Part shown: positions 16,104 through 27,066 of the stretch, one piece after another | Position numbering within the stretch: position 1 is the first letter of the stretch | Layout: each line of letters starts with the position of its first letter | Assembly: GCF_039542905.1 (NCBI RefSeq) | Contig: NZ_BAABIS010000001.1 | Location: 1,054,001-1,118,000 of the forward strand | From: Kitasatospora terrestris | Lineage (GTDB): Bacteria > Actinomycetota > Actinomycetes > Streptomycetales > Streptomycetaceae | DNA length: 64,000 bases | Direction: 5' to 3' | Notes under the pieces: generated by a model | Seen by the model: the letters and a program-made list of their open reading frames with translations, nothing else | What the model was told of the DNA's origin: nothing | The model's database searches: none | Made by a program: the position numbers and the translations under genes

Positions 16104-18986
16104 TCAGGGGCCGGTGCCGCCGGCCCGGAGCACCTCGGCGACCTGGGCGCGGGTGACGCCGAGCTTCTTGAGCGTGTTGGCGACGTGGTGCTCGACGGTC
16201 CGGGGCGAGAGTGCCAGGGTCCGGGCGATGTCCTGGTTGGCCGCGCCGGTGGCCAGCAGCTCGGCGACCTGCCGCTCGCGGGGCGAGAGGCCGGCGCCGT
16301 AGGTGCGGCGGCCGCGCGAGGACGGCCGCAGCCTGCCGCTGGCGCGCAGGGCCTGGCGGCAGCGGTCGGCGTCGGCGGTGGCGCCGAGCCGGGTGAAGGT
16401 GTCGAGGGCGGACTGCACGACACTGGCGCCCTGACCGGTGTTCAGGGTGAGTTGCTGGCGGCCCGCCTGTTCCGCCAGGAGGGCGGCGGTGTACACCCGG
16501 CCGATGGCCGCGTAGCGGATCTGGGCCTGTTCCAGCAGGGAGGCGGCGACCTCGGGATCGGTGTCGGCGGCGAGCAGGCCCTTGCACCAGACCACCTCGG
16601 CCTCGGCTCCGGGCGCGTCGATGCCCTTGATTCCGGCGGCAGCCTCGGCGGTCAGCCGCTCGGCGTCCGGGCGCAGGCCGACGGCCAGCGCGGCCTGCAC
16701 GGCGGTCGGGACCAGTTCGGTCGCCCACATCCAGCCGCCCTTGTGGCGCCGAACCGCGAGGGCTCCCTGCAGCCGTTCCCAGGCGCGGTCGGGTGCGTCC
16801 TCCAGCAGGTCGATGCGGGCGAGGACGGGCAGCGCCTGCTGCCCGAGCTGCCAGTAGGTGTGGTCCTCGTCTCCGACGTCGAAGGTCGCGAGGTCCTCAC
16901 GGGCCCGGGCCCACTGACCGCGCGCGAGGTTCAGCATGGCGCGCACCATCAGGATCTCGGTCTGGAAGCCGCTGCCTTCGGACGTCGCGGGGAGCATCTC
17001 CTCGATCCGGTAGTCCAGGCCGTCCCAGCGCCCGGCTCCGGCGTCCAGCCGTAGCCGGATGACCTCGCAGCCGTGGGCGAACAGCTTGTACCCGGAGTTG
17101 GCGCACAGCTCCTCGGCTTCGCGCAGCGGGGCGCCGATCCGGTCGTCCAAGCCGAACACGAAGGCGGCGTCGGCGAGGTTGTGCAGGGCCCGCGCCACCT
17201 GGCGCCGCACGTCGCGGTCGGGGCTCTCGCGGGGAAGTTGCGCCGTCAGGTCCCAGGCCTGCGGGTCGCCGGAGAGCGCGAGCAGGGTGATCCTCAGCGC
17301 CAGAACGGTCGCGCGAGCCACCGCGTCGTCGCTACGGGCGACGATGTCCGCGGCCCGGTCCATCAGCTCGCGGTCCTGGGCGAGGGTGACGCTGGCGCGG
17401 TGGCCCATGCTCAGGGCGGCCATGGCGCTGGCGGCCAGGCCGGGGCGGGTGTCCAGCTCGGTGATCGCGCGTTCCAGCTCCTCCATCTGCCGGACCCGGT
17501 CGGTGCTGGTGTTCATCAGGGTGCGGGCGAGGTTGAGGCGGATCTCGCCGCGGACGGGGGTCGGCAAGGCGGGGTCGGCGACGATCCGGCCGAGGATCGC
17601 GGTGCTCGCCACCGAGTCGAGGCTGACGAAGGCCAGATTGCTGAGGACGACGGCGGTCCGGGCGCGGTCCTCCGGGGGCAGGGCCGGCTCGGCGAGGAGC
17701 TGCTGGAGGAGTTCCGCGGCGACGCCCTCGTCCCCGACGTTGACCGCGTGGTCCGCGGCCTCCATGGCCCTGGGCAGCCAGGCCGTGACGTCGCCGAGCT
17801 GCCGGGTGTGGTGGGCGATCTGGACCAGCGCGAGGCTGTCCTGCCCGGACAGTGCCTCGATGGCGCGCAGGTGCAGCCGGCGCCGGCGCGGGCCGAGGAT
17901 CCGCTCGTACACGGCCCGCCGGGCCAGCACGTGGCGGAACCCGTACCGGCCCGGGCCGCGTTCGACCAGCACGTCGGCCGACAGATCCTCCGTCAGGGCC
18001 TGTTCGCCCTGCTCGTCCGTCAGCCCGGCCATCCGCGTGAGCTGCTCCTCGCTCGCCGGCACGGCCAGCACCGCGGCCGCCTGGACCACCGAGACCGCCG
18101 CCGGGTCGAGCCCCGCCACCCGGCTGTTGACCGCCTCCTGCAGCACGCGCGGCACTGCCGTGTCCTCCAGCGTGAGGCCCTTGCCGTCTTTGGCCGCCCG
18201 CTTCGTGAGCACCAGGAGGTCTTCCTCTGCGGCGAGCGGAAGCCCGCCGCTGCGCTCGTAGAGCTCGTGGCCGAGCCGGGCGGCCGCGGCCGGGCCGATC
18301 GCCGAGGCGGCGAGTTCGCGCACGTGCTCCTCGGTCAGCGGGCTCAGGGCGATCTCGGCGCCTCCGACCCCCACCGGCCGCCGGTACGGCGAGCCGAGCA
18401 CGCCGCGGTCGCCGGACAGGTCGCCCCGGCGGTAGGTCAGGGCCATCCGCAGCTTCGGCGGCGGGTTCCTGGCCAGCAGCAGGAGCAGGTCCCTGGTCGC
18501 CTCGTCCGCCCAGTGGAGGTCCTCCACCATCAGCACGACCGGACCCAGCGCGCGCAGCAGGTCGTGCACCGCCCGCATCAGCTGCTGCCGCCGTGCCTGG
18601 CCGTCGATCTCCGGGCCGGGCACCGGCAGTCGGGGGGCGAGTTCCGGGATGAACGGCGCGAGGACGGCCGTCGCGGGGCTGAAGTACGTCTCGGGGCCGA
18701 AGAGGGTGTGAGCGTCGCGCAGCGCGTCGACGACCGGCCCGAACGGCAACGGTTCGCGCAGCGGATGGCACCAGCCCCGCAGCAGGACCAGTCCCCCGCC
18801 CTCCAGGCGCGCGGCGGCCTCCCGCAGCAGCCGGGACTTGCCCACCCCGCCCTCGCCCTCGACCAGGACCACCGCCGGGGCGTCCCGCAGGCCCTCCACC
18901 AGTGAGCGCATCTCTCGCTCGCGCCCCACGAACGCGAAACCCGCGCGATGACCGGTACGCGGCCCCCCGCCCGACAGCTCTGTCAT
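16104..18986 (-). CDS. LAL-type LuxR regulator with AAA ATPase domain (copy 1)
   Basis: 960 residues. ATG 18986 was chosen because AGGG precedes it and because copies 2 and 3 begin at the same distance from the FVGRE motif. N-terminal ATPase: Walker A GEGGVGKSRLLREAA and Walker B VLMVEDLHWADEATRD. The middle is a long helical TPR-like region (about 430-880). C-terminal LuxR HTH: LSPRERQVAELLATGAANQD and SPRTVEHHVANTLKKLG. LAL proteins are ATP-dependent activators (MalT-like) that sense sugars or other signals. Close paralogues lie at 32197-35076 and 35214-38051, and a HTH relic at 39752-39925. It is divergent from an anti-sigma-type ATPase gene. Confidence 0.93.
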   Translation of the reverse strand: MTELSGGGPRTGHRAGFAFVGREREMRSLVEGLRDAPAVVLVEGEGGVGKSRLLREAAARLEGGGLVLLRGWCHPLREPLPFGPVVDALRDAHTLFGPETYFSPATAVLAPFIPELAPRLPVPGPEIDGQARRQQLMRAVHDLLRALGPVVLMVEDLHWADEATRDLLLLLARNPPPKLRMALTYRRGDLSGDRGVLGSPYRRPVGVGGAEIALSPLTEEHVRELAASAIGPAAAARLGHELYERSGGLPLAAEEDLLVLTKRAAKDGKGLTLEDTAVPRVLQEAVNSRVAGLDPAAVSVVQAAAVLAVPASEEQLTRMAGLTDEQGEQALTEDLSADVLVERGPGRYGFRHVLARRAVYERILGPRRRRLHLRAIEALSGQDSLALVQIAHHTRQLGDVTAWLPRAMEAADHAVNVGDEGVAAELLQQLLAEPALPPEDRARTAVVLSNLAFVSLDSVASTAILGRIVADPALPTPVRGEIRLNLARTLMNTSTDRVRQMEELERAITELDTRPGLAASAMAALSMGHRASVTLAQDRELMDRAADIVARSDDAVARATVLALRITLLALSGDPQAWDLTAQLPRESPDRDVRRQVARALHNLADAAFVFGLDDRIGAPLREAEELCANSGYKLFAHGCEVIRLRLDAGAGRWDGLDYRIEEMLPATSEGSGFQTEILMVRAMLNLARGQWARAREDLATFDVGDEDHTYWQLGQQALPVLARIDLLEDAPDRAWERLQGALAVRRHKGGWMWATELVPTAVQAALAVGLRPDAERLTAEAAAGIKGIDAPGAEAEVVWCKGLLAADTDPEVAASLLEQAQIRYAAIGRVYTAALLAEQAGRQQLTLNTGQGASVVQSALDTFTRLGATADADRCRQALRASGRLRPSSRGRRTYGAGLSPRERQVAELLATGAANQDIARTLALSPRTVEHHVANTLKKLGVTRAQVAEVLRAGGTGP

Positions 18987-19474
18987 GACAACCCTGGATG
19001 GACGAGTCGATATCCGGCGAAAACGTCCTTCCATGCTAGCCCTCCGGCCGGGACCACCGGCCTCCGGGTCGAGGTCCTCGACCGGCGCCCCTCTTCCCGC
19101 CGCCCGAACGCAGGAGCGGCCCGATTCCGCCGCGTGGTCCATGCGCGCGCGGAATTCCCTTATCCTCGTCCGTGAGCACGCCACCGGCCGGTAGGCAGAA
19201 CATTCCCGCAGGCAGGACGCTTGTGACCGGGCACCTCGGCCACTACCCATGTCGACGGCCCGCACTACCCAGCGACCACCCACTCGTGGTCCGAAAGTGC
19301 ACCGGAATCGCCCTCCTGCGCACTGGAAACCGACGATCGCATTCATCTTTGATGGAGGTGTCCCGGAAAAACGCCCAGCAATCTTCCGGAGCCGGTAAGA
19401 ATTCCAGCCGCTCGGAAAGACCGGCACAGGCACCCCCGGGACGGGCCCAGCACCCTTCCTGCCAGGAGGTCGCC
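18987..19474. other. Divergent intergenic region between LAL copy 1 and the ATPase/ROK pair
   Basis: 488 bases without a convincing gene. The right half is noticeably lower in GC (for example GAAACCGACGATCGCATTC around 19326-19344, and GGAAAAACGCC near 19367), which fits promoter DNA for the plus-strand pair. I could not choose one clear -35/-10 set. Confidence 0.5.
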
Positions 19475-19951
19475 ATGACCACCACCATCGCCCCCGAGCC
19501 GCTCGCCGAGCCCTGGGCCCGTCCGGTCTCCGCGGTCTCGTGGTCGGCCTGCGCCATGGCCCCCAGCGCTGCGTGCGTGCCCTCGATGCGGCACTTCGTC
19601 CGGTCCTGCGTGCGCCGACTCCGGCTCGCGGAGGAGGTCTGCGACACCGCGTGCCTGGTCGTCAGCGAACTGGTGACCAACGCCGTCCTGCACAGCGGAA
19701 GCCACTCGGTGACGGTCATGGTCCACTTCGGGGGATCCGAACTGGTGGTCGCGGTGCGCGACGACGGGCACTGGCTCGAACGCACCCGCCCTCGGGCCAA
19801 TCGCGCCGACCACAGTGCAACCTGCGGACGGGGGTTGGACCTGGTACGGGCCGTCAGCGACGACTGTGCGGTCGACGCCGGCCCCGACGGCACCCTGATC
19901 AGCGCTCTGGTGCGCATCGACGGCTCGACCACCGCCGAGGAGGCGGCCTGA
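19475..19951 (+). CDS. ATP-binding protein, anti-sigma-factor-type HATPase (SpoIIAB/RsbW-like)
   Basis: 158 residues from ATG 19475 with AGGAGGTCGCC directly upstream. The GHKL ATP-binding motifs are present: N box SELVTNAVLHSG, G1 box VRDDG, G2-like CGRGLDLVRAVSDD. Streptomyces has many such single-domain kinases that hold sigma factors or act on STAS partners; no sigma or STAS gene is next to it. Its TGA overlaps the ATG of the following ROK gene by one base (TGATG), implying coupled translation of an ATPase with a sugar-type regulator. Confidence 0.9.
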   Translation: MTTTIAPEPLAEPWARPVSAVSWSACAMAPSAACVPSMRHFVRSCVRRLRLAEEVCDTACLVVSELVTNAVLHSGSHSVTVMVHFGGSELVVAVRDDGHWLERTRPRANRADHSATCGRGLDLVRAVSDDCAVDAGPDGTLISALVRIDGSTTAEEAA

Positions 19952-21129
19952 TGTCCCGGGGTTCCGGCGAGGCACCGCGGCCTCCGCTCGGCGCCCGGGC
20001 CCGCGAACGCACCGACAACCGCAGCGCGCTGCTGCGGGCCCTGCGTTCGAGCGGTCCGACGACCAGGCACGAACTGACCCGGCGCACCGGTCTGTCGACG
20101 AGTACCGTCGCCTCCCTGGTGACGGAGCTTGAGCTGGCCGGAACGGTCACCCAAGTGCCGGTGGCCCAGGGCGGCAGCGGTCGGCGACCGCTGCTCGTCG
20201 CCCTCAGCCGCAGCGCCGTCGCGGCACTCGCCCTCGACATCGGTCCCCGGCACATCGCCGCAGCCGTCGCCACGCCCGCCGCAGGCATCCGCGCCGAGCT
20301 CAGCGCGGAACGCCCCCCGCGAGACCACCCGCGGACCACCCGGCGCCTGGTGGACGCCATGACCCGGCGGGTCGTTGCCGAGTCCGGCGCGGATCCAGCG
20401 GTCCTGCTCGGCGCCACGGTTGCGCTGGACCGCGTGTCCACCACGCCCACCGCGTGCACCCTGTCCGAGCAGCCGGGCGGTGCCGGTCCCGCGGCGCACG
20501 GCGGCATCGACGCGGGGAACCTCGTACGGGTGCTGGGCGAGCAGTGGCACCTGCCGGTCGCCGTCGAGAGCCGGGCCCGCCTGGGCGCCCTCGCCGAGTC
20601 CTCCCGGAGCCCGGAGCCACAGGCCCGGACCCTGCTCAACGTCACCTGCGACGGCCGGGTCGACCTGGGGATCACGATCGGCGGCAGGATCCACCGCGGC
20701 CACTCGGGAACTGCGGGCATGATCGGCCACCATGTCGTCCGCGCCGGTGGGCGGCTCTGCCCGTGCGGACGGCGCGGCTGCCTCGACGCGTACGTCGACA
20801 GGTCGGCCCTGCAGCGTGCCGCCCGGCTCGGCCCGGTCCCGTCGCGGACGGATCCCACCGACGAAGTGCTGCTGCTGGCCCAGGCGGTGGCCGCCGCGTC
20901 GCTGGTGATCGACCCGTCCGTGGTGGTTCTCGGCGGTTCTCTCGCCGACCTGGGGGAGCCGTTCGCCGCCCAACTGCGCGCCGGGCTGGCCGCGTGGCAG
21001 AACGCCGACCCGGTCCCTCCGCTGGTCCGCTCGACGCTGCGCGGTCGGGCCCCACTGCTCGGCGCCCTGGACCTGTGGCTCTGCGCAGGTGAACGGGCAT
21101 CAGATGTTCACCACTTCGGCAGACGGTGA
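19951..21129 (+). CDS. ROK family regulator (copy 2)
   Basis: 392 residues from ATG 19951, translationally coupled to the upstream ATPase. N-terminal winged HTH: SGPTTRHELTRRTGLSTSTV. ROK core: LALDIGPRHIAAAV and CPCGRRGCLDAYVD zinc motif. The sugar-kinase catalytic motif is VAVESRARLGA, with ESR in place of DND, so kinase activity is unlikely and a purely regulatory role fits. It resembles the ROK at 29594-30730 (same ESRARLGA segment) more than the ROK at 9404. It may regulate the nearby AraFGH-like importer; that is inference from position. Confidence 0.9.
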   Translation: MSRGSGEAPRPPLGARARERTDNRSALLRALRSSGPTTRHELTRRTGLSTSTVASLVTELELAGTVTQVPVAQGGSGRRPLLVALSRSAVAALALDIGPRHIAAAVATPAAGIRAELSAERPPRDHPRTTRRLVDAMTRRVVAESGADPAVLLGATVALDRVSTTPTACTLSEQPGGAGPAAHGGIDAGNLVRVLGEQWHLPVAVESRARLGALAESSRSPEPQARTLLNVTCDGRVDLGITIGGRIHRGHSGTAGMIGHHVVRAGGRLCPCGRRGCLDAYVDRSALQRAARLGPVPSRTDPTDEVLLLAQAVAAASLVIDPSVVVLGGSLADLGEPFAAQLRAGLAAWQNADPVPPLVRSTLRGRAPLLGALDLWLCAGERASDVHHFGRR

Positions 21130-21155
21130 GGCCGGAGCTTTCTCCCACCGCAGTC

Positions 21156-21533
21156 TCACCTCTCCATGTCCGCAACCGTACGGTCCGACGATGGAGGTGC
21201 GACGACGACGCGGCAGCCGGCGGCCTCCAGGCGCCCCACCACGGCCGCCGCGGCGGCTTCGTCCAGCGCGAACACGAACGGCCCGGGGACGAGAACGGTC
21301 GCGTACAGGCCCTGCTCGACCGCCTCGATCAGGCTGTCGAGTGCCGGTCTGGATCCGATGGAGCGGCAGCCGTTGTCCAGGTAGACGGCCGGAGTGCCGA
21401 GTCCGAGGCGCCGGGCGTGGTCGTTGAGCGCGGGACGGTGGTCGAGGAGGTGCCAACTGTCCTGCGGGTAGCAGCGGAGGTAGATCGCCGCAGCGCCCTT
21501 CCGGCCCTCCGGGATGGTCTCGATGTCCGTCAT
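21156..21533 (-). CDS. Small resolvase-fold protein lacking the catalytic serine
   Basis: 125 residues from ATG 21533 (GGTGAG upstream; GTG 21539 is also possible). It follows the serine-recombinase N-terminal fold: AAIYLRCYPQDSW where recombinases have YLRVSTDEQ, then ALNDHARRLGLGTPAVYLD, NGCRSIGSRPALDSLIEAV and a VLVPGP strand. The nucleophilic Ser is absent (CY in that place), and there is no recombinase or HTH domain. It is therefore not an active recombinase; it may be a repurposed small protein or a decayed fragment. It converges on the ROK gene, ending 26 bp from it. Confidence 0.65.
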   Translation of the reverse strand: MTDIETIPEGRKGAAAIYLRCYPQDSWHLLDHRPALNDHARRLGLGTPAVYLDNGCRSIGSRPALDSLIEAVEQGLYATVLVPGPFVFALDEAAAAAVVGRLEAAGCRVVVAPPSSDRTVADMER

Positions 21534-21896
21534 GTCCACTCACCAGCCTGCGACGGTCGGGGCGGCGCCGGTACGGCACTCCGCTTCGGGTGATCCATGA
21601 GAAATCGTGCGGGGCACCGCGGTCGAGGTCGTTCCGCTCGGATCTCGGCGACGTTCTGATAACCACTGCGGGCGGGTCGCGGTGGGGTGGGTACCGGGGT
21701 GCGGTGGGGTGGGTAGTGGTGGGGGCATGGGGATGCCGGTGGCGTCCGCAGAGGTGGACGCCACCGGCGTGGTTGGCGACGAGACCGACCCTCAACGGCC
21801 GCCGCCGTCCGCCGACGGGGCTCCTGCCCGACCGCCGCTCCTTTGCGGCGACCGTACGGGGGCAGGCACCGGCGGAGATCGAGGGGTGGGTGCGGG
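21534..21896. other. Intergenic region with short G-rich direct repeat
   Basis: About 360 bases with no gene recognised. GCGGTGGGGTGGGTA occurs twice, at 21679-21693 and 21701-21715, exactly 22 bases apart. The G runs could form a quadruplex on the plus strand. It lies just after the permease stop codon on the other side (21897). Confidence 0.5.
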
Positions 21897-22933
21897 TCAG
21901 GCGGGGAGGCCGATGGCGCGTTCGCCGGTGCGGCGTTGCTGGACGACGACGGCGAGGACCAGGAGGGTGCCTTGGGCGACGTTCTGCCAGAAGGAGTTGA
22001 TGCCCTGGACGGTGAGGCCGTTCTCCAGGGCGCCGAGGAGGGCGACGGCGAGCAGGGTGCCGCCGATGCCGCCCTTGCCGCCCTTGAGGGCGCAGCCGCC
22101 GAGGGCGGCGGCGGTGATGGCTTTGAGTTCGAGGCCTTCGCTGCCGGAGGTGGGCTGGCCGGATCCGGTGCGGGCGGTGAGGAGGATGCCGGCGACGGCG
22201 GCGACGGTGCCGATGAGGGCGTAGACGGCGATGAGGTATTTGTTGATGTTGATGCCGGCGAGGCGGGCGGCGGTGTCGTTGCCGCCGATCGCGTACAGGT
22301 TGCGGCCGAGGTCGGTGTACTTGAGCAGGACGTGGACGGCGAGGGCTGCCGCGATCAGGATCCAGACCATGACGGGCAGGCCGGCGATCTTGCCGCGGCC
22401 GAGGAAGACGAAGACGGGGTCGTTGAGGACGTAGCCCTGGGCGCGGCCGTCGGAGAGGAGTTGGGCGAGGCCCTTGTAGGCGGCGAGGCCGGCGAGGGTG
22501 GCGATGGTGGGGTTGACCCGGCCGTAGACGATGACGGCGCCGTTGAGCAGGCCGATCAGCAGGCCGACGGCGATGGCGGCGGCCGTGCCGGCGAAGGCGT
22601 TGGAGCCGGCGGTGGTGAAGGCCATCGCGGAGACGACGGAGGCGACGCCTGCCTGGGAGCCGACGGAGATGTCGAGGCCGCCGCAGATGATGACGACGGT
22701 CTGGACGACGGCGAGGAGGCCGGTGATGGTGGCGGCCTCGGCGATGACCTGGAGGTTGGTCAGGCTGAGGTAGTTCTCGTTGAGGACCCCGAACAAGGCC
22801 AGGACGACGACCAACGCGCCGATCAGGCTGAGGTTTTGCCCGTTGAGGGCGGCCAGGGCGGAGAGTCGGCGGACGGTGCGGTTCTCGGGTGCGCTCGCGC
22901 CGCCGGTGGTCCGGGGGGTGCCGGTGGTGGTGC

Positions 22934-22937
<4 letters not shown>
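21897..22937 (-). CDS. Sugar ABC transporter permease, AraH-like
   Basis: 346 residues with 9-10 likely membrane helices. Segments IICGGLDISVGSQAGVAS, TDLGRNLYAIGGNDTAARLA and TARTGSGQPTSGSEGLELKA are close in pattern to the E. coli arabinose permease AraH and related BPD_transp_2 proteins. ATG 22937 overlaps the TGA of the ATPase gene (ATGA), so the two are coupled. Together with the upstream ATPase and binding protein it forms a complete importer. L-arabinose or a similar pentose/galactose is the best guess. Confidence 0.92.
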
Positions 22938-24508
<1,571 letters not shown>

Positions 24509-24591
24509 GGTGTCGCCTTCGGATCGTGCGGGAGGGTCGGGTCTGGGTGGTCGGCCTCACGGGGGCGGTGGGGCCGACCGGGTCGGGGGGC

Positions 24592-25635
24592 TCAGCTGCA
24601 GCTGACGCCGGCGTCCTTCCAGGTGGCGGCGTCGACCATCCGGGTGGGGGCGAAGGCCTCGGCGGGGAAGTCCTTGCCGTTCTTCAGGCGGTCGACCATG
24701 GTCTGGACGGCGAGCGCGCCGACGTCCTTGCCGTTGATGAACAGCGCGGCCTTCATCCCGGACGGCTTGCCGCCGTTCCAGTCCTTGCAGGCCAGGTACG
24801 CGCCCAGGCCCACCCCGACCACGTCCTCGGCCTTGAACCCGGCGTTGGCCAGCGCGGTCACCCCGCCCTGCACGTTCTCGTCGTTGCAGCCCCACACCAC
24901 CCAGTGCTTGACCCCGGGGTTGGCGGTGACGGTGGCGGCGATCCTGTCCTGGGCGCCGGTCGGGGTGTTGTCGGTGGCGACGTCGATGTTCGGCACGCCC
25001 TGCACCGCCGCGCCGAAGGCGCCCTTCGCGGCCTTCACCCGGTCGCCGCAGACCGTGACGTCCTGCTTCCAGGCCGAGATGGTGCGGGTCTCCGCCGGGT
25101 TCCAGCCGGCCTTCCTGAACTCCTCGGCGGCGCGCTTGCCGACCTCGCCGCCCATCTGCTCACCCGAGAAGCCGATCCGGGGCACCAGGTTCTCCTTGCC
25201 GCAGGCGGACGGGTCCGGGCCGTTGGCGCAGATCTGGTCGTCGGAGGTCAGCAGTGCGACCCTGGCGTCCTTGGCGGCCTGCACGACCTGCGGGCCGACC
25301 GCCGGGTCCGGCACCACGACGATCAGGCCGTTGGACTTCTGCGCGATCGCGGACTGCACCTCGCTGACCGTCTTGTTGGCGTCGTTGCCGAGGTTGACCA
25401 CCTTCAGCTCCACCCCCAGCTCGGCGGCCTTCGCCTTCGCGCCGGCCGCCTCACCGACGAAGTACTCCTGGTCGCCCTGCTTCTGCAGGTAGGTGATCGA
25501 GATCCGGCCGGTGACCGGGGCGGCCTGGTCGGTGCCGCCGGTGGACTGCTGCCCCGTCGAGCAGGCGGCGGTCGCACCGAGGGCGAGCAGCAGGCCCGCC
25601 GCGACGACGGAACGGCTGGGGGTGGTGCGGAACAT
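24592..25635 (-). CDS. AraF-like sugar-binding lipoprotein
   Basis: 347 residues from ATG 25635 (AAGGAG upstream). The signal peptide ends in a lipobox ATAAC. Body segments ISITYLQKQGDQEYF, VVVPDPAVGPQVV, TSDDQI and VKHWVVWGCNDENVQGGV follow E. coli AraF (compare VKHWLIVGMNDSTVLGGV). This supports an L-arabinose-type ligand, although related galactose or xylose binding cannot be excluded. It is the first gene of an AraFGH-type operon. A near-identical paralogue without transporter partners lies at 30896-31918, and both have a CTGTTGGTT box upstream. Confidence 0.92.
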   Translation of the reverse strand: MFRTTPSRSVVAAGLLLALGATAACSTGQQSTGGTDQAAPVTGRISITYLQKQGDQEYFVGEAAGAKAKAAELGVELKVVNLGNDANKTVSEVQSAIAQKSNGLIVVVPDPAVGPQVVQAAKDARVALLTSDDQICANGPDPSACGKENLVPRIGFSGEQMGGEVGKRAAEEFRKAGWNPAETRTISAWKQDVTVCGDRVKAAKGAFGAAVQGVPNIDVATDNTPTGAQDRIAATVTANPGVKHWVVWGCNDENVQGGVTALANAGFKAEDVVGVGLGAYLACKDWNGGKPSGMKAALFINGKDVGALAVQTMVDRLKNGKDFPAEAFAPTRMVDAATWKDAGVSCS

Positions 25636-26045
25636 GGGGAGCTCCTTCGAGCATGAGCCGCTTGGCGGCGTGGGGGTGCAGGTGAGGGATCAGAGGGTGA
25701 ACCGGCGCGGAGGAAGCGCCGAGAAATCCACCAGAAACCAACAGGTTCAAACTGCAAGCAACATATGACAGTCGCGGCGCGGTTTCCGTCAAGCGGCGGG
25801 AAAGGCCGAAATCACCTTGTGACCACAGCGGGTGGCGCAGGGCGCAGAAAGGCGCAACGCCGGTCGATCAGCGTTTCCAGCAATGTGGTTGACGTATCGT
25901 CGGGCGCGTTGAAAGGGTCACTCGGGGCGCAGGCGGACATTCCATCCCACCGAATCGGCGCACACGGTGTCAAGAATTCGGCAATCGCGTTTTATTGACC
26001 GCGTTTTGCCGGGCGGGGAATCCGGCCGGATATCCGGCCGGGAGC
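25636..26045. other. Upstream region of the AraFGH-like operon
   Basis: 410 bases with no gene. It contains the candidate promoter and CTGTTGGTT box described separately. The rest is unusually AT-rich for this genome (for example CAAGAATTCGGCAATCGCG around 25970-25988), consistent with a control region between the operon and its upstream DeoR gene. Confidence 0.6.
25735..25792 (-). promoter_or_regulatory. Candidate promoter and CTGTTGGTTT box of the AraFGH-like operon
   Basis: On the minus strand TTGACG (25792-25787) precedes a CATATG-centred region at 25762-25768, a possible -10 box 18-19 bases away. CTGTTGGTTT (25744-25735) lies just downstream. The same decamer occurs upstream of the paralogous binding-protein gene (31984-31975). 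A DeoR-type repressor encoded immediately upstream is the obvious candidate to bind it. Confidence 0.5.
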
Positions 26046-26873
26046 TCAGGAGAGCGACTCGTCCGGCTCGCCGTCGACGCCGACCACCACGAGCTGGCCG
26101 ACCCGATCACGCAGCGCGACCTGGGCGTCCGTCGGCATGCCCGCGTCGGTGACGAAGAAGTTGATCTGACCGAGGCCGGCGAAGGTGCTCAGGCCCACGA
26201 CGCCCCACTTGGTGTGGTCGGCCGCCACCACGACCTGGCGGGCGCGGGAGATGAAGACCCGATTGGTCTGCGCCTCGGCCAAATTGGGGCTGGACAGCCC
26301 GTCCCGCTCGGTCACTCCGTGGGTGCCCAGGATCAGGACGTCGACGTGGAGGGAGTCGATCGTGCGTTCCGCGATCGGCCCGACCAGCGCCTCGGAACGG
26401 GTCGCCGAGCCGCCGGTCAGCAGGACGACGGGCGGCTTCGGATTGATCGTCTTGGCGTTGCGGACCAGTTGGTCGATGGGAAGCGAGTTGGTGACGATGG
26501 TCAGGTCCTCGACGTGCACCAGCCGCTTGGCGACGGCGAAGGTGGTCGTGCCGGCGCTCAACCCGACCACACTGCCCGGCTTGACGAGGGCAGCCGCCGC
26601 GTCGGCGATGGACGCCTTGGCCGCGGACTCCAGCCCGGACTTGGCGTCGAACCCCGGTTCGTCGCCGCTTCCGGTGGACGCCACGGCGCCGCCGTGGACC
26701 TTCTCCACCAGCCCGCGGCGCTCCAGGGCGTCGAGGTCCCTCCGGACGGTCATGTCGGACACCCCGAGGCTGGCCACCAGGTCCGCGACGCGTACCGCGC
26801 CGTCACGGCGCACGGCCTCCATGATCAGGGCACGCCGCTGCTGCGCGAGCAGTCCTTGGTCGGCCACTGCCAC
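26046..26873 (-). CDS. DeoR/GlpR family transcriptional regulator
   Basis: 275 residues from GTG 26873 (GTG 26867 possible). Complete DeoR layout: N-terminal HTH (about 15-70: RRALIMEAVRRDGAVRVADL, SDMTVRRDLDALERRGL), then the sensor domain (PGSVVGLSAGTTTFAVAKRL, LTIVTNSLPID, LLTGGSATRSEALVGPIAE). Such proteins usually repress sugar operons and are released by a phosphorylated sugar. The gene is 410 bp upstream of the AraFGH-like operon in the same orientation. A TATATT at 26904-26909 could be its -10 box. Confidence 0.93.
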   Translation of the reverse strand: MAVADQGLLAQQRRALIMEAVRRDGAVRVADLVASLGVSDMTVRRDLDALERRGLVEKVHGGAVASTGSGDEPGFDAKSGLESAAKASIADAAAALVKPGSVVGLSAGTTTFAVAKRLVHVEDLTIVTNSLPIDQLVRNAKTINPKPPVVLLTGGSATRSEALVGPIAERTIDSLHVDVLILGTHGVTERDGLSSPNLAEAQTNRVFISRARQVVVAADHTKWGVVGLSTFAGLGQINFFVTDAGMPTDAQVALRDRVGQLVVVGVDGEPDESLS

Positions 26874-27066
26874 CCCCGGCTCGTCATGGTGGGATCCGGT
26901 CCGAATATAGCGCAGCCGATCTTCGGCGCCGCCGCCCGCGCGGAGCAGCCGGACGGGAGCTCCGGCCGGCTCACCCCGGTCGGTATCCGTGGGTTCCGTC
27001 CGACGGCTGCGCCGCCCCGACGGTCCCCGGCGCCGCCGCGGGCAACACCGGGGACCGGTATCCGGT

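Noticed and set aside
21156..21533. Active integrase or resolvase marking a mobile element
   Set aside because: The catalytic serine and DNA-binding domain are missing, and no attachment-site repeats or element genes are nearby.
21679..21715. Two 15-base G-rich direct repeats, considered as a CRISPR-like or iteron array
   Set aside because: Only two copies with a 7-base gap, no third unit and no cas or rep gene; simple G-rich sequence explains it.
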